Assembly (NCBI RefSeq): GCF_010668395.1
Contig: NZ_WUEY01000005.1
Coordinates: forward strand, 248,001 to 312,000
DNA: 64,000 nt
Source: Martinezella lusitana
GTDB lineage: Bacteria > Pseudomonadota > Alphaproteobacteria > Rhizobiales > Rhizobiaceae
Direction of reading: 5' to 3'
The notes under the pieces were generated by a model. The model did not search any database. It had not been told where the DNA came from and saw nothing but the letters and a program-made list of their open reading frames with translations. The translations under genes were made by a program, and so were the position numbers. Below are positions 22,096 through 30,619 of the stretch, one piece after another. Numbering within the stretch: the stretch's first letter is position 1; each line of letters starts with the position of its first letter.

Positions 22096-22566
22096 TTATC
22101 CGCCGGCGTGCCGGGTCGCCTCGGCGAGGGAAATGTCCGACTTGATTTCCCGCGTCGACATTGATGTCACGGTGTGACGCACGCCGGGCAGCCGGTTCAG
22201 TTCCTGCCGGAGCAGACGATCGAGCGCCGCCATGTCGGTCGCCAGGATATGCAGGAGATAATCGGCCTCGCCCGTGGTGGCGTGACAGCGCCAGATCAGC
22301 GGGTGCCGGCGCACGGCGGTTTCGAAAGCGTCGAAGCGCTCCACATCGATCGACACCTGCACGAAGGCTTCCAGCCCGAAGCCAAGGCGGGCCGGGTCGA
22401 GAAGCGTCCTGTAACCCCTGATCACCCCCGCTTCCTCCAGCGCCTTCACCCGCTTCCAGCAGGGCGTCTTGCTGAGCCCGACCAGATCGGCAAGCGCCGC
22501 AAACGAGATGCGCGCATCGGCCTCCAGCGCGGCAATGATCTTGTGGTCGAGCGCGTCCAATTCCAT
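22096..22566 (-). CDS. Lrp/AsnC-family regulator
   Basis: Regulator of 156 residues with an N-terminal helix-turn-helix (SFAALADLVGLSKTPCWKRV, about 20-39) and a C-terminal RAM ligand domain (GEADYLLHILATDMAALDRL). ATG at 22566 follows GGAGAG. Divergent from the dioxygenase-like gene, a layout often seen for the aromatic amino-acid catabolism regulators of this family, so it probably controls that gene in response to an amino acid. Confidence 0.92.
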   Translation of the reverse strand: MELDALDHKIIAALEADARISFAALADLVGLSKTPCWKRVKALEEAGVIRGYRTLLDPARLGFGLEAFVQVSIDVERFDAFETAVRRHPLIWRCHATTGEADYLLHILATDMAALDRLLRQELNRLPGVRHTVTSMSTREIKSDISLAEATRHAGG

Positions 22567-22610
22567 CGTTCTCTCCAGAGCAGTATTCAGGATCGATCGT
22601 ACTCTATTTC

Positions 22611-22622
22611 TCCAATTTTGGA
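22611..22622. promoter_or_regulatory. 12-bp dyad in the lrp/dioxygenase gap
   Basis: TCCAATTTTGGA is a perfect inverted repeat (TCCAA-TT-TTGGA), 45 nt upstream of the Lrp gene start and about 95 nt upstream of the dioxygenase-like gene. A candidate binding site for the Lrp protein. Confidence 0.4.
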
Positions 22623-22716
22623 TGACAAATAGGAACAATGTTCAAGCCGAAATTTCGTATTCTCGAAAAAGAGCAAACGTGCTTGGCGGCAAGGAGCCGG
22701 GATAAAGGGAACGAAG

Positions 22717-23466
22717 ATGCAGAAGGAAGATTATTACGCGCGCATCGAGGCGCCTGAGATGCGCGACTACGGTGTTTATCTGCAATGCGACAAGCTGCTC
22801 GCCTGTCAGAAGCCGTTGAGCGGCATGGTCAACGGCGATGAATTGCAGTTTCAGATCGTTCACCAGGTCGAAGAGCTCTGGATGAAGCTCATGGCCTATA
22901 CGCTGGTCGATGTCATCGACTTCATGGAGAAGCACGAGACGCATCGCGTCGTCACGCTCATGGGCCGCGTGAACCGGATCATGCGCATGATGACGGCCCA
23001 GCTCGACCTCCTGGAAACCATGTCGCCAAGGGAATACCAGGAAGTCCGCCTGCAGCTCGGCAATGGCAGCGGCCAGGAATCGCCCGGCTTCAAGTTCCTG
23101 CTGCGCATGCCGCCCGACCTCTGGCACGCCTTCAAGGCGCATTATCTCGACGCCCCCGGCCTGACGGTCGCGGACATCTACGATGGGAAATACGATCACG
23201 GCGATAGCTATGTGGTTGCCGAAGCGCTGGTGGAATATGACGAGCTGTTCCAGAAATTCCGCGCCAACCACATGTATCTGATCCAGCGCTCCATCGGGCT
23301 CGGTTCGAAGTCGCTGAAGGGCCGCCCTGTCGAACTCTTGCAGGCCGGCGCGCGCCATCGCTTCTTCCCCGACCTGTGGGATATCCGCGCCGAGATGACC
23401 GATCGCTGGGGCAGCCAGTACGGCGTCGTCCGCGATTCCATTTCCAAGCACGACGCCGCCGAATAG
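22717..23466 (+). CDS. Tryptophan 2,3-dioxygenase-family haem protein, divergent
   Basis: Protein of 249 residues aligned by eye with bacterial tryptophan 2,3-dioxygenase (TDO), which opens the indole ring to N-formylkynurenine. Phe45, His49, Tyr107 and Arg111 correspond, with a constant offset of six, to the substrate-site residues Phe51, His55, Tyr113 and Arg117 of the Xanthomonas enzyme. His185 in FRANHMYLIQRSIG fits the haem ligand. The glycine/threonine loop that normally follows (GTGGTSG type) is absent; here it reads GLGSKSLKGRPVELL. The protein is also about 40 residues shorter than usual. Thus haem oxygenase chemistry is likely, but tryptophan may not be the substrate. No kynurenine-pathway gene is adjacent. 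It is controlled presumably by the divergent Lrp protein. Confidence 0.8.
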   Translation: MQKEDYYARIEAPEMRDYGVYLQCDKLLACQKPLSGMVNGDELQFQIVHQVEELWMKLMAYTLVDVIDFMEKHETHRVVTLMGRVNRIMRMMTAQLDLLETMSPREYQEVRLQLGNGSGQESPGFKFLLRMPPDLWHAFKAHYLDAPGLTVADIYDGKYDHGDSYVVAEALVEYDELFQKFRANHMYLIQRSIGLGSKSLKGRPVELLQAGARHRFFPDLWDIRAEMTDRWGSQYGVVRDSISKHDAAE

Positions 23467-23484
23467 GCGCCGGCCGGAAAACGC

Positions 23485-23513
23485 CTTCCGCCGCAGCTGA
23501 AACGCGGCGGAAG
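23485..23513 (+). terminator. Hairpin after the dioxygenase-like gene
   Basis: CTTCCGCCGC and GCGGCGGAAG pair perfectly over 10 bp with a 9-nt loop, 18 nt after the stop. The tail (CCCCTTGG) is not a U-run, so termination may be weak or the hairpin may protect the mRNA end. Confidence 0.5.
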
Positions 23514-23609
23514 CCCCTTGGCTTATTCAGGCTCAAAGGCAGGCCTGTCATCCGCATCGATGCGGAAAGCGCGACCCGAAGCCCTCGCGATAGAGATCCT
23601 CCCGACTTT

Positions 23610-23735
23610 TCAGCGCCAGCCAACCCGGCCCTCCGGCCGAATATGGCGCTTTCTTTCGAACGGCTCACGCGTTTTGCCTGCTCCGCCTTCCGGCGCGAGG
23701 CGCACGGTCGCACTGCGTTCGCCAATGAACAACAT
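23610..23735 (-). CDS. Possible small ORF, 41 codons
   Basis: In the 417-bp gap between the dioxygenase-like gene and mntH, a minus-strand ATG at 23735 is preceded by a very strong ribosome-binding site (GGGAGGAG, 3-4 nt away). The product would be 41 residues, basic and without a hydrophobic segment (starts MLFIGERSATVRLAPEGG, ends EGRVGWR). No family recognised. Only the ribosome-binding site supports it; it may be a remnant. Confidence 0.25.
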   Translation of the reverse strand: MLFIGERSATVRLAPEGGAGKTREPFERKRHIRPEGRVGWR

Positions 23736-23786
23736 GGCTCCTCCCTGCCACAAAGTCTGGAAACCGGGGCATTTCCGTCAACAAAA

Positions 23787-23818
23787 ATGCAAAAACCATG
23801 AAATATAGCCTATTGCAT
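23787..23818. promoter_or_regulatory. Inverted repeat upstream of mntH
   Basis: ATGCAA (23787-23792) and TTGCAT (23813-23818) are exact complements separated by 20 bp, about 65 nt before mntH, in a locally AT-rich stretch. Rhizobial Mur/Fur-type manganese sites also contain TGCAA/TTGCA arms; the assignment is a guess from this similarity and the gene it precedes. Confidence 0.35.
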
Positions 23819-23883
23819 AAATCTGTTGCCTGGCATATTTGTTTAGTAACCTCACAGTCCGACCCTCCCCCGGAGCCTGCCGC

Positions 23884-25242
23884 ATGACGCAAATTCAGGA
23901 AGCCACGGCGCGACAGCGCGCATGGAAGTTCGCCAGCCCTGACGAGGACGACCGTCCCAGCCTTCCTGAAGTCAACGCCACCGTCATGGTGCCTCACACC
24001 GGCAGTTGGATCCGGCGCCTGATCGCCTTCATCGGGCCGGGCTACATGATTTCCGTCGGCTATATGGACCCCGGCAACTGGGCGACCGATCTGGCCGGCG
24101 GCGCGCAGTTCGGCTACACGCTTCTCACCGTCATCATGCTGTCGAACCTGATGGCGATCCTGCTGCAGGCGCTGTCGGCCAGGCTCGGCATCGCCACCGG
24201 CCGGGATCTTGCCCAGGCCTGTCGCGATCACTATCCGCGGCCGGTCAATCTGGCTCTCTGGCTCGCCTGCGAACTCGCGATCATCGCCTGCGATCTTGCC
24301 GAAGTCATCGGCACGGCGATCGCGCTGCAACTCCTGTTCGGAATCCCGCTGATCGGCGGGGCGCTGATCACCGCGCTTGACGCCTTCCTGCTGCTGCTTC
24401 TGATGAGCAGGGGCTTTCGCTATCTCGAAGCCTTCGTCATCGCGTTGCTGATCGTCATCGCCACCTGTTTCGCCATCCAGATCGCCGCCGCCGCGCCGCC
24501 GGTCGCCGCGATCCTCCACGGCTTCATCCCGTCGCCGGAAATCGTCACCAATCACGCGATGCTCTACATCGCCATGGGCATTATCGGCGCGACCGTCATG
24601 CCGCATAACCTCTATTTGCATTCCTCAATCGTGCAGACCCGCGCCTATAAGCGCACAGAGGAAGGCCGCCGCGATGCCATCAAATGGGCGACCGTCGACA
24701 GCACCGTCGCCCTGATGCTGGCACTCTTCGTCAACGCCGCCATCCTGATCGTCGCCGCCGCCGCCTTCCACAACAGCGGCCATGCCGATGTCGCCGAAAT
24801 TGGCCAGGCCTACGAACTGCTGTCACCGCTTCTCGGCCTCGGTATCGCATCCACCTTGTTCGCGGTGGCCTTGCTCGCCTCCGGTCTCAATTCGACCGTG
24901 ACGGCGACGCTGGCCGGGCAAATCGTGATGGAAGGTTTCCTGCGCCTGCGGATTCCGCACTGGGCGAGACGACTTTTGACCCGCAGCCTCGCAATTATTC
25001 CGGTTGTGTTCGTGACTGCCATTTATGGTGAAAAGGGTACTGCCGATCTGCTCGTGCTCAGCCAGGTCGTGCTCTCCATGCAGCTGCCCTTTGCCGTCAT
25101 TCCCCTGGTCCAGTTTGTGACAAACCGCGAGAAAATGGGCAGTTTCACCGTCTCCAGAAGCATTGCCGTCCTTTCGTGGATCGTTGCGGCAATCATTCTT
25201 GTGCTGAACTTCAAGCTGCTCTACGACACCATCTTCGGTTGA
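23884..25242 (+). CDS. mntH: NRAMP-family Mn(II)/Fe(II) transporter
   Basis: Inner-membrane proton-coupled divalent metal importer of 452 residues. The metal-binding motif of helix 1 is present ([15 protein letters not shown]) and so is the helix 6 motif [18 protein letters not shown] at 23884 is chosen; a longer frame to 23839 has no ribosome-binding site. The long N-terminal extension before the first helix (about 55 residues) is common in proteobacterial MntH. Likely induced by manganese shortage through a Mur- or MntR-type repressor. Confidence 0.95.
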   Translation: MTQIQEATARQRAWKFASPDEDDRPSLPEVNATVMVPHTGSWIRRLIAFIGPGYMISVGYMDPGNWATDLAGGAQFGYTLLTVIMLSNLMAILLQALSARLGIATGRDLAQACRDHYPRPVNLALWLACELAIIACDLAEVIGTAIALQLLFGIPLIGGALITALDAFLLLLLMSRGFRYLEAFVIALLIVIATCFAIQIAAAAPPVAAILHGFIPSPEIVTNHAMLYIAMGIIGATVMPHNLYLHSSIVQTRAYKRTEEGRRDAIKWATVDSTVALMLALFVNAAILIVAAAAFHNSGHADVAEIGQAYELLSPLLGLGIASTLFAVALLASGLNSTVTATLAGQIVMEGFLRLRIPHWARRLLTRSLAIIPVVFVTAIYGEKGTADLLVLSQVVLSMQLPFAVIPLVQFVTNREKMGSFTVSRSIAVLSWIVAAIILVLNFKLLYDTIFG

Positions 25243-25290
25243 CGAATCACCCGGAACGCGCGAATCTGCACCTGTGGATGTTCACGGCAA

Positions 25291-25334
25291 TTAACGGCCT
25301 CGTAATATTTGCCCAGATTTTGCCATGATTTGCC
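25291..25334 (+). promoter_or_regulatory. CtrA-like site and TTTGCC repeats before the M23 gene
   Basis: TTAA-N7-GTAA at 25291-25305 matches the alphaproteobacterial cell-cycle site TTAA-N7-TTAA at seven of eight positions. Directly after it, TTTGCC occurs three times (25308, 25319, 25329), spaced 11 and 10 bp, so on one face of the helix. The last copy is 40 nt before the ATG. Confidence 0.35.
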
Positions 25335-25374
25335 CTAGTTTGGGCCCACCGCAATCTGCAGGGTTCCTCAATTC

Positions 25375-27213
25375 ATGGCCGAAAGTCCATTGCGCGTTCA
25401 ATTTCCTGCAGAGGCTGCGATCCAGGCTCGGCCGCATCATGATTTTCATATTCCGTTTCTGCCGCGTTCCGCCCATCTGCGCCATCTGATCGCCATCGGT
25501 CTGGCAGGCACCGCCTCCTTCGGTCTTCTGGCAACCGTGCTCTATCCGCTGTTGGCCCATCATACGATCGAGCAGGCCGTGCCGATGCGCACGGCACAGC
25601 TGGCGCCGTCGCAGCCGGCAATGCACAAGAGCGAGCGGCTGGCCGCCAAACAGCGTTTCGACGGCGCCCGCTTCGCGCAGGTGGCCGAGAAGATGTCCAG
25701 CGGCGAGACCCGCATCTTCACCTATCACCGCACGACGCTGGTCTTCAAATCCGACGAAGCCGGAATGACCCGCGACAGCGCCGGCCCCATCAATGCTTCC
25801 TATGCCGGAGAACGTGTGGAAAACCTTGCGTTTTCGCCGCCCTCCCTGTCGGATATCCGTCATGGCATCTATCCGCAGGCAACGCATTATGATGCGGTCC
25901 GCCGCTCCCGTTTCCCCGTTCGCGGCGTGCCGCTGAACGTCAGCGTATCCCGGGCGACGACCGGCGAGCAGGGCCGCGAGTTCCGTCGCCTGGTCTCCAT
26001 GCCGAAGGACAAGCAGGACCTGCAGGATATCCTTGCTTCCGCGGGCCTCAGCAGCGATGCGGGCGACGAGCTGCAGCGCGCGCTGGAGACCGATACCGTT
26101 TCTCCCGGCGACAGCCTGGAACTGCTGCTTGAAAAGAAGAGCCCCAACGCCCGCCCGAAGCTGGTCATGGCCCGCTTGAGCGGCGAAAAGACCCCCGAGC
26201 GGGTCGTCGCCCGCGACGACGCCAATGGCTTCGTGCCGATGGCAAACGACAGGCTGTTTTCCACGCTCTATAGCGAAAGCCAGGCGGAAGCACCGTCCTC
26301 TTCGGAAGTTGCGGCGGTCGATCTCAAGAATGTCGACGACAGCGACGAGACGACGGTCAGCTCCAAGCTCGAAAAAGCCGGCCTGAGCAAGGAGTATGCC
26401 GCCCAGCTCATGAAGCTCGCAAAGGCCAAGGGCATTTCGCTGACCAGCGCGGACGATGCACCCGACAGCGTCGACCTGCTCTTCCGCAAGTCGGATGACG
26501 GTCGCAACGAACTGATGTTCATCGAATTCCACGCCGACGGCGATACGCACCGCTTCTATCTGCACAAGAACGACGACGAAGGCTCTTCGGAATTCTACGA
26601 TGAAGGCGGCCACTCGATCGCCAAGTCGCTCGTGCACCGTCCCGTGCCGAACGGCACGCTCGGCGACGGCTTCGCATGGCGCATCCATCCCATTCTCGGC
26701 GTGAAGAAGTTCCACAACGGCGTCGATTTCCGCGCCCCGATGGGAAGCCCCATCCAGGCCGCCGGCGACGGCGTCGTCGAGAAGATCTCCTGGGAAACCG
26801 GCTACGGCAAATATGTCCGCATTCGCCATGACGGCGGCTACGAGACCACCTATGCCCATATTTCGGCAACGCCATCGGATCTGCGGATCGGCCAGCGTGT
26901 CACGCAGGGGCAGGTCATCGCCTATGTCGGCTCGACCGGCTATTCCACCGGCCCGCATCTCTACTACGAGCTGCGCGTCAACGGCCGCTATGAAAACCCG
27001 CTGACGGCGCAGTTGCCGGCCGGCACCAACCTGACCGGCAAGTCGCTCGACAGCCTGCGCTCGCAGGTCAGCCACGTCGAGAACATCATGAGCTACCTCG
27101 ACGTTCCGGCGGTGACACACGACAATCCGACGGCGGCCTTCTCCAGCTTCGATCGCGGGCCGAGCTTGGGACCAAGCTTCGGGCCGAACCATTTCGGCGC
27201 TCCCTCGCCATAA
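25375..27213 (+). CDS. Membrane-anchored M23 (LytM) peptidase homologue
   Basis: Envelope protein of 612 residues. One membrane helix (about residues 40-60, LIAIGLAGTASFGLLATVLY) anchors a long periplasmic part, ending in an M23 peptidase domain (about 430-560). The metal motif HxxxD is intact (His447, Asp451 in FHNGVDFRAP), and YAHIS supplies His495. The last HxH motif reads HLY (His528-Leu-Tyr530), so the usual third zinc ligand is replaced by Tyr. The domain may therefore be inactive and serve as an amidase activator, or the metal site is altered. A role in polar growth or division, as for rhizobial RgsM-type proteins, is possible but unproven. Confidence 0.88.
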   Translation: MAESPLRVQFPAEAAIQARPHHDFHIPFLPRSAHLRHLIAIGLAGTASFGLLATVLYPLLAHHTIEQAVPMRTAQLAPSQPAMHKSERLAAKQRFDGARFAQVAEKMSSGETRIFTYHRTTLVFKSDEAGMTRDSAGPINASYAGERVENLAFSPPSLSDIRHGIYPQATHYDAVRRSRFPVRGVPLNVSVSRATTGEQGREFRRLVSMPKDKQDLQDILASAGLSSDAGDELQRALETDTVSPGDSLELLLEKKSPNARPKLVMARLSGEKTPERVVARDDANGFVPMANDRLFSTLYSESQAEAPSSSEVAAVDLKNVDDSDETTVSSKLEKAGLSKEYAAQLMKLAKAKGISLTSADDAPDSVDLLFRKSDDGRNELMFIEFHADGDTHRFYLHKNDDEGSSEFYDEGGHSIAKSLVHRPVPNGTLGDGFAWRIHPILGVKKFHNGVDFRAPMGSPIQAAGDGVVEKISWETGYGKYVRIRHDGGYETTYAHISATPSDLRIGQRVTQGQVIAYVGSTGYSTGPHLYYELRVNGRYENPLTAQLPAGTNLTGKSLDSLRSQVSHVENIMSYLDVPAVTHDNPTAAFSSFDRGPSLGPSFGPNHFGAPSP

Positions 27214-27392
27214 GCCTGCCGACGATCCATGCGCATGAGGTCGGCCTGGGCCCATGCGGGCAGCAATGGCGCCTCGTTGGCGAATGCGATATCAATTCTC
27301 CGATACATCTGTAGGGACGATATCCCCGATCCCCGCCTGCCATGCAGGCATGAGCCGGATATCGACATGCGGCAATCCGCAGGGAGCAGAAA

Positions 27393-28007
27393 TTGGCGCG
27401 CAAGCCGTTGCCGGAACCGAAGGATACGCTGCCGAACGAGAGCCGGCCTCTGCGCGCCGATGCGCGCCGCAATCGTGACACGCTGATCGAGGTCGCGGCT
27501 CAGGCCTTCGCCAGCCATGGCACAGATGCCTCCCTGGAAGATATCGCCCGCCGGGCGGATGTCGGGATCGGAACGCTCTACCGCCATTTCCCGAGCAGGG
27601 AACATCTGGTGGAGGCGGTCTACCGCCACGAAGTCGAAGCGCTTTGCGAAGCGGCCGGGACGCTTGCCGGCGAACTTGCCCCCGACAAGGCCCTGGAAGA
27701 GTGGATGCACCGCTTCGTCGGCTATATCGCCACCAAGCGCGGCATGGCCGACAGCCTGCGCATTCTTCTCAACAGCAATTCCAAGCTCTTTGCCGACAGC
27801 AACGGCAGGGTGCCCGTCGCACTTGCAGGCCTGATCGAAAAAGCGGTCGCCGCCGGCTCGATCCGCGCCGATGTCGACAGCACGGATGTGCTGCATGCGT
27901 TGTCAGGCACCTACTCCATGCCCAATTCGCCGGAATGGCACGATCGCTCCCGCCGCCTCGTGCGCCTCTTGATGGATGGCCTGCGCTGGCCGGTGCAAAA
28001 GGGCTGA
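27393..28007 (+). CDS. TetR-family regulator
   Basis: Regulator of 204 residues with a probable TTG start at 27393, preceded by GGGAG. Helix-turn-helix: SLEDIARRADVGIGTLYRHF (about 47-66). The C-terminal domain (LEEWMHRFVGYIATKRGMAD) is like the TetR_C_SbtR-type domain. The target is unknown: the next gene (DUF427, same direction, 100 nt) is the simplest candidate. The 179-bp gap upstream holds a short GCCTGC-CAT-GCAGGC hairpin and no gene. Confidence 0.88.
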   Translation: MARKPLPEPKDTLPNESRPLRADARRNRDTLIEVAAQAFASHGTDASLEDIARRADVGIGTLYRHFPSREHLVEAVYRHEVEALCEAAGTLAGELAPDKALEEWMHRFVGYIATKRGMADSLRILLNSNSKLFADSNGRVPVALAGLIEKAVAAGSIRADVDSTDVLHALSGTYSMPNSPEWHDRSRRLVRLLMDGLRWPVQKG

Positions 28008-28107
28008 TAATCCGCGCGGGCCTTCCTATATGTCTTGAAACAGGAACGGTGGAGTTGCCCCAGGCACGGAAACTGCCCGCCCTTTACCTCACCCCAGGAG
28101 GCCCATC

Positions 28108-28485
28108 ATGTCGGAAAGAGCAGTCAAGATCCCCGGTCCCGATCACCCCATCACCATCGAGGACAAGCATGCCCATGTCACCGTCTCCGTCGCCGGCAAG
28201 ATAGTCGCCGACACGCACGACGCGCTGTCGCTCAAGGAGGCGTCCTATCCGGCCGTGCTCTACATTCCCCGCAGGGATGTCCACATGGCGGCGCTGCAGA
28301 AGACGAGCCATGAGACCTATTGCCCCTACAAGGGCGAGTGCTCCTATTACAGCATCCCGGCCGGCGGCGAGCGTTCGGTGAACGCGATCTGGAGCTATGA
28401 AAATCCCTACGCGTCGGTCAGCCGCATCAAGGATTACATGGCCTTCTACCCGGACCGCGTCGATTCGATCGACATCGTCACCTGA
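28108..28485 (+). CDS. DUF427 domain protein
   Basis: Protein of 125 residues with the DUF427 pattern: VTVSVAGKIVADTHDALSLK, YPAVLYIPRRDVHM, TYCPYKGECSYYSI (the family CPYKG motif) and the final YPDRVDSI. Small cytoplasmic beta-barrel protein with no established reaction. AGGAGG precedes the ATG. A RIME1-like repeat starts one base after its stop. Confidence 0.92.
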   Translation: MSERAVKIPGPDHPITIEDKHAHVTVSVAGKIVADTHDALSLKEASYPAVLYIPRRDVHMAALQKTSHETYCPYKGECSYYSIPAGGERSVNAIWSYENPYASVSRIKDYMAFYPDRVDSIDIVT

Positions 28486-28580
28486 GCGATTCCAGGAAAA
28501 ATGCGTAACGGCTTTCCGTCCCGGCATTGCGGGACGGCAAAGAGATGGAGCGGCTCGGAGAGCCCGGTTGAACCGTTCTA
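28486..28580. repeat. RIME1-like intergenic repeat, copy A
   Basis: First of three related elements (others at 29668 and 34354). It begins GCGATTCCAGGAAAA and ends GAACCGTTC, with an altered middle. It fills the whole gap between DUF427 and the ATPase gene and its last three bases form the ATPase stop codon. Confidence 0.75.
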
Positions 28581-29648
28581 AAGAGCCAGCCCGCTCGACG
28601 CATCGAAGACGTAGACCTGCTCCGGGCTGATGGAGACGTTCAGCGGCTGCCCGTAACGCACCAGCGCCTCGCCGTCGACCACGGCGGTCACCTGATCGCC
28701 CGCAAGATCGAACAGCACATGCGTCTGCGCGCCCGTCGGCTCGACCAGAAGGGTCTGGCCGGTGAGCGGCGAGCCATTGCTGCCAAGGCTCAAATGCTCT
28801 GGCCGCAGGCCGATCTTCACGCTCTGGCCCGCCTTGACCTTGCGTTCGTCAGCAATGCGGATCGGCGTGCTGTCCTTCAGCCGCACCGCAGGCGCGCCCT
28901 CGACGCCATCCACCACGCCGTCGAGGAAATTCATCGCCGGCGAGCCGATGAAGCCGGCGACGAACAGATTGGCAGGCTTGCGGTAGAGCTCGATCGGCGT
29001 GCCCTGCTGCTCGATATTGCCCTGATTCAAGACGACGATGCGGTCGGCAAGCGTCATGGCCTCGATCTGGTCGTGGGTCACGTAGATTGAGGTGGTCTGG
29101 ACCTTCTGATGCAGCGCCTTGATTTCGGAGCGCATCTGCACGCGCAGCTTCGCGTCGAGGTTGGAAAGCGGCTCGTCGAACAGGAAGACGGCGGGATTGC
29201 GCACGATGGCGCGGCCCATGGCGACGCGCTGGCGCTGGCCGCCGGAAAGCTGCGCCGGCTTGCGGTCGAGCAGCTTGGTGAGATCGAGCATGCGGGCGGC
29301 TTCGTTGACCCGCTGTTCGATGACCTGCTTGGTCTCGCCCGAGAGCTTGAGGTTGAAGCCCATGTTCTGTGCGACCGTCATGTGTGGGTAGAGCGCGTAG
29401 GACTGGAAGACCATGGCGATATTGCGCTCGCGCGGCGTCATGGCGTTGACCACCTGCCCGCCGATCGACACGTCGCCGTCGGTGATTTCCTCCAGCCCGG
29501 CGATCATCCGCAGCAGCGTGGACTTGCCGCAGCCGGAAGGCCCGACAAGCGCGATGAACTCGCCGTCCTCGATCGCCAGCGAGATATCGTGGATGACCGT
29601 GAGCGCCCCATAGGCCTTGTGGATGTTGTGCAGTTCGACGGATGCCAT
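28578..29648 (-). CDS. CUT1-type sugar ABC transporter ATPase (UgpC/MsmK-like)
   Basis: ATPase of 356 residues energising the two permeases upstream. Walker A GPSGCGKSTLLRM, signature LSGGQRQRVAMGRAI, Walker B FLFDEPLSNLD and the switch histidine THDQIEAM are all intact. The C-terminal OB-fold domain (after about residue 235) is that of the MalK/UgpC group. Last gene of the operon solute-binding protein, permease, permease, ATPase; a 100-bp repeat separates it from the permease gene. Confidence 0.95.
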   Translation of the reverse strand: MASVELHNIHKAYGALTVIHDISLAIEDGEFIALVGPSGCGKSTLLRMIAGLEEITDGDVSIGGQVVNAMTPRERNIAMVFQSYALYPHMTVAQNMGFNLKLSGETKQVIEQRVNEAARMLDLTKLLDRKPAQLSGGQRQRVAMGRAIVRNPAVFLFDEPLSNLDAKLRVQMRSEIKALHQKVQTTSIYVTHDQIEAMTLADRIVVLNQGNIEQQGTPIELYRKPANLFVAGFIGSPAMNFLDGVVDGVEGAPAVRLKDSTPIRIADERKVKAGQSVKIGLRPEHLSLGSNGSPLTGQTLLVEPTGAQTHVLFDLAGDQVTAVVDGEALVRYGQPLNVSISPEQVYVFDASSGLAL

Positions 29649-29667
29649 GTTGTTTGCTCCGATGAGA

Positions 29668-29767
29668 GCAATTCCAGGAAAAGTGCGAAGCGGTTTTCCG
29701 TCTGGAATTGCGTCAAAACAAAAAGATGGAGCGGTTCAGGGTTTCCATGAAAGGCTGAACCGCTCCA
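29668..29767. repeat. RIME1-like intergenic repeat, copy B
   Basis: 100-bp element between the ATPase and permease genes of one operon. Two hairpins in tandem: AATTCCAGGAAAA with TTTTCCGTCTGGAATT, then GAGCGGTTCAG with CTGAACCGCTC. Nearly identical to copy C in its first half. Confidence 0.85.
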
Positions 29768-29770
29768 GGC

Positions 29771-30619
29771 TCAGGATTTCACGGCGCCGGCGGTGAGGCC
29801 GGCGATGATGTGCTTCTGCGCCAGGAAGAAGACGATGATGGTGGGCAGGATGGTGAGCGTGATGAAGGCGAGCACCAGCTCCCATTCCGTGCCGAACTCG
29901 CCGCTATAGACCATCATGCCGAGCGGCCAGGGATAGATCGAATCCGAATTCAGCATGATCAGCGGCAGGATGTAGCTGTTCCAGCTGCCGACAAAGGAGA
30001 TGATGCTGACGGTGGCGATGATCGGGCGCGAGAGCGGCAAGGAGATATGCCAGAAGAAACGGATATAGCCGCAACCGTCGACAAACGCCGCCTGGAACAA
30101 TTCTTCCGGAAGGTTTCGAAAATAGTTTCTAAAAAGCAGGATGCTCATGCCGAGGCCGAACGCCACCTGCGGCAGCACCACGCCCCAATAGGTGTTGAGC
30201 AGGCCGAGATCGCGGATGCGGATGAACAGCGGCAGGATGGCTGTGGCGGCCGGGAACATCAGGCCGATGAGGAAATAGTTGAGCAGAAAGTTCGAGCCGA
30301 AGAACTTCACATGCGCGAAGGCGAAGGCCGCCATGGCCGAGACCGACAGCGTCAGGAACACCGTGAGAACGGCGATGATGAGCGAATTCATCATCTGCCG
30401 CCAGTAGCGGTCGCCGAACAGGATGCTCGTATAATTCTCGAAATGCCATTCGGCCGGCAATCCAAAGGGATTGGTGCGGAGATCGCCGAGCGTCTTGAAG
30501 CCGCCGAGCGCGGTCGTCGCGAGCGGGATCAGCACGATGGCGGCGATGATGGTCAGCGACACATAGAGATAGATCTTCGTGCCGGTGGTCAGTCGAACGG
30601 ATGAGGCCATATCAGTCAT
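29771..30619 (-). CDS. CUT1 sugar ABC transporter permease (MalG type)
   Basis: Inner-membrane protein of 282 residues with six hydrophobic segments. The cytoplasmic EAA loop that contacts the ATPase reads ELFQAAFVDGCGYIRFFWHI. Its start overlaps the end of the first permease gene by 8 nt. An ATG three codons further in is equally possible. Confidence 0.93.
   Translation of the reverse strand: MTDMASSVRLTTGTKIYLYVSLTIIAAIVLIPLATTALGGFKTLGDLRTNPFGLPAEWHFENYTSILFGDRYWRQMMNSLIIAVLTVFLTLSVSAMAAFAFAHVKFFGSNFLLNYFLIGLMFPAATAILPLFIRIRDLGLLNTYWGVVLPQVAFGLGMSILLFRNYFRNLPEELFQAAFVDGCGYIRFFWHISLPLSRPIIATVSIISFVGSWNSYILPLIMLNSDSIYPWPLGMMVYSGEFGTEWELVLAFITLTILPTIIVFFLAQKHIIAGLTAGAVKS

Noticed and set aside
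22717..23466. Calling the gene kynA (tryptophan 2,3-dioxygenase) outright
   Set aside because: The substrate loop is missing and no kynurenine gene is near, so only the family is stated.
23518..23808. 96-codon plus-strand ORF before mntH
   Set aside because: Composition of a random frame and it runs into the mntH control region.
25291..27255. 654-codon minus-strand ORF over the M23 gene
   Set aside because: Antisense; the plus-strand frame has membrane helix and LytM motifs.
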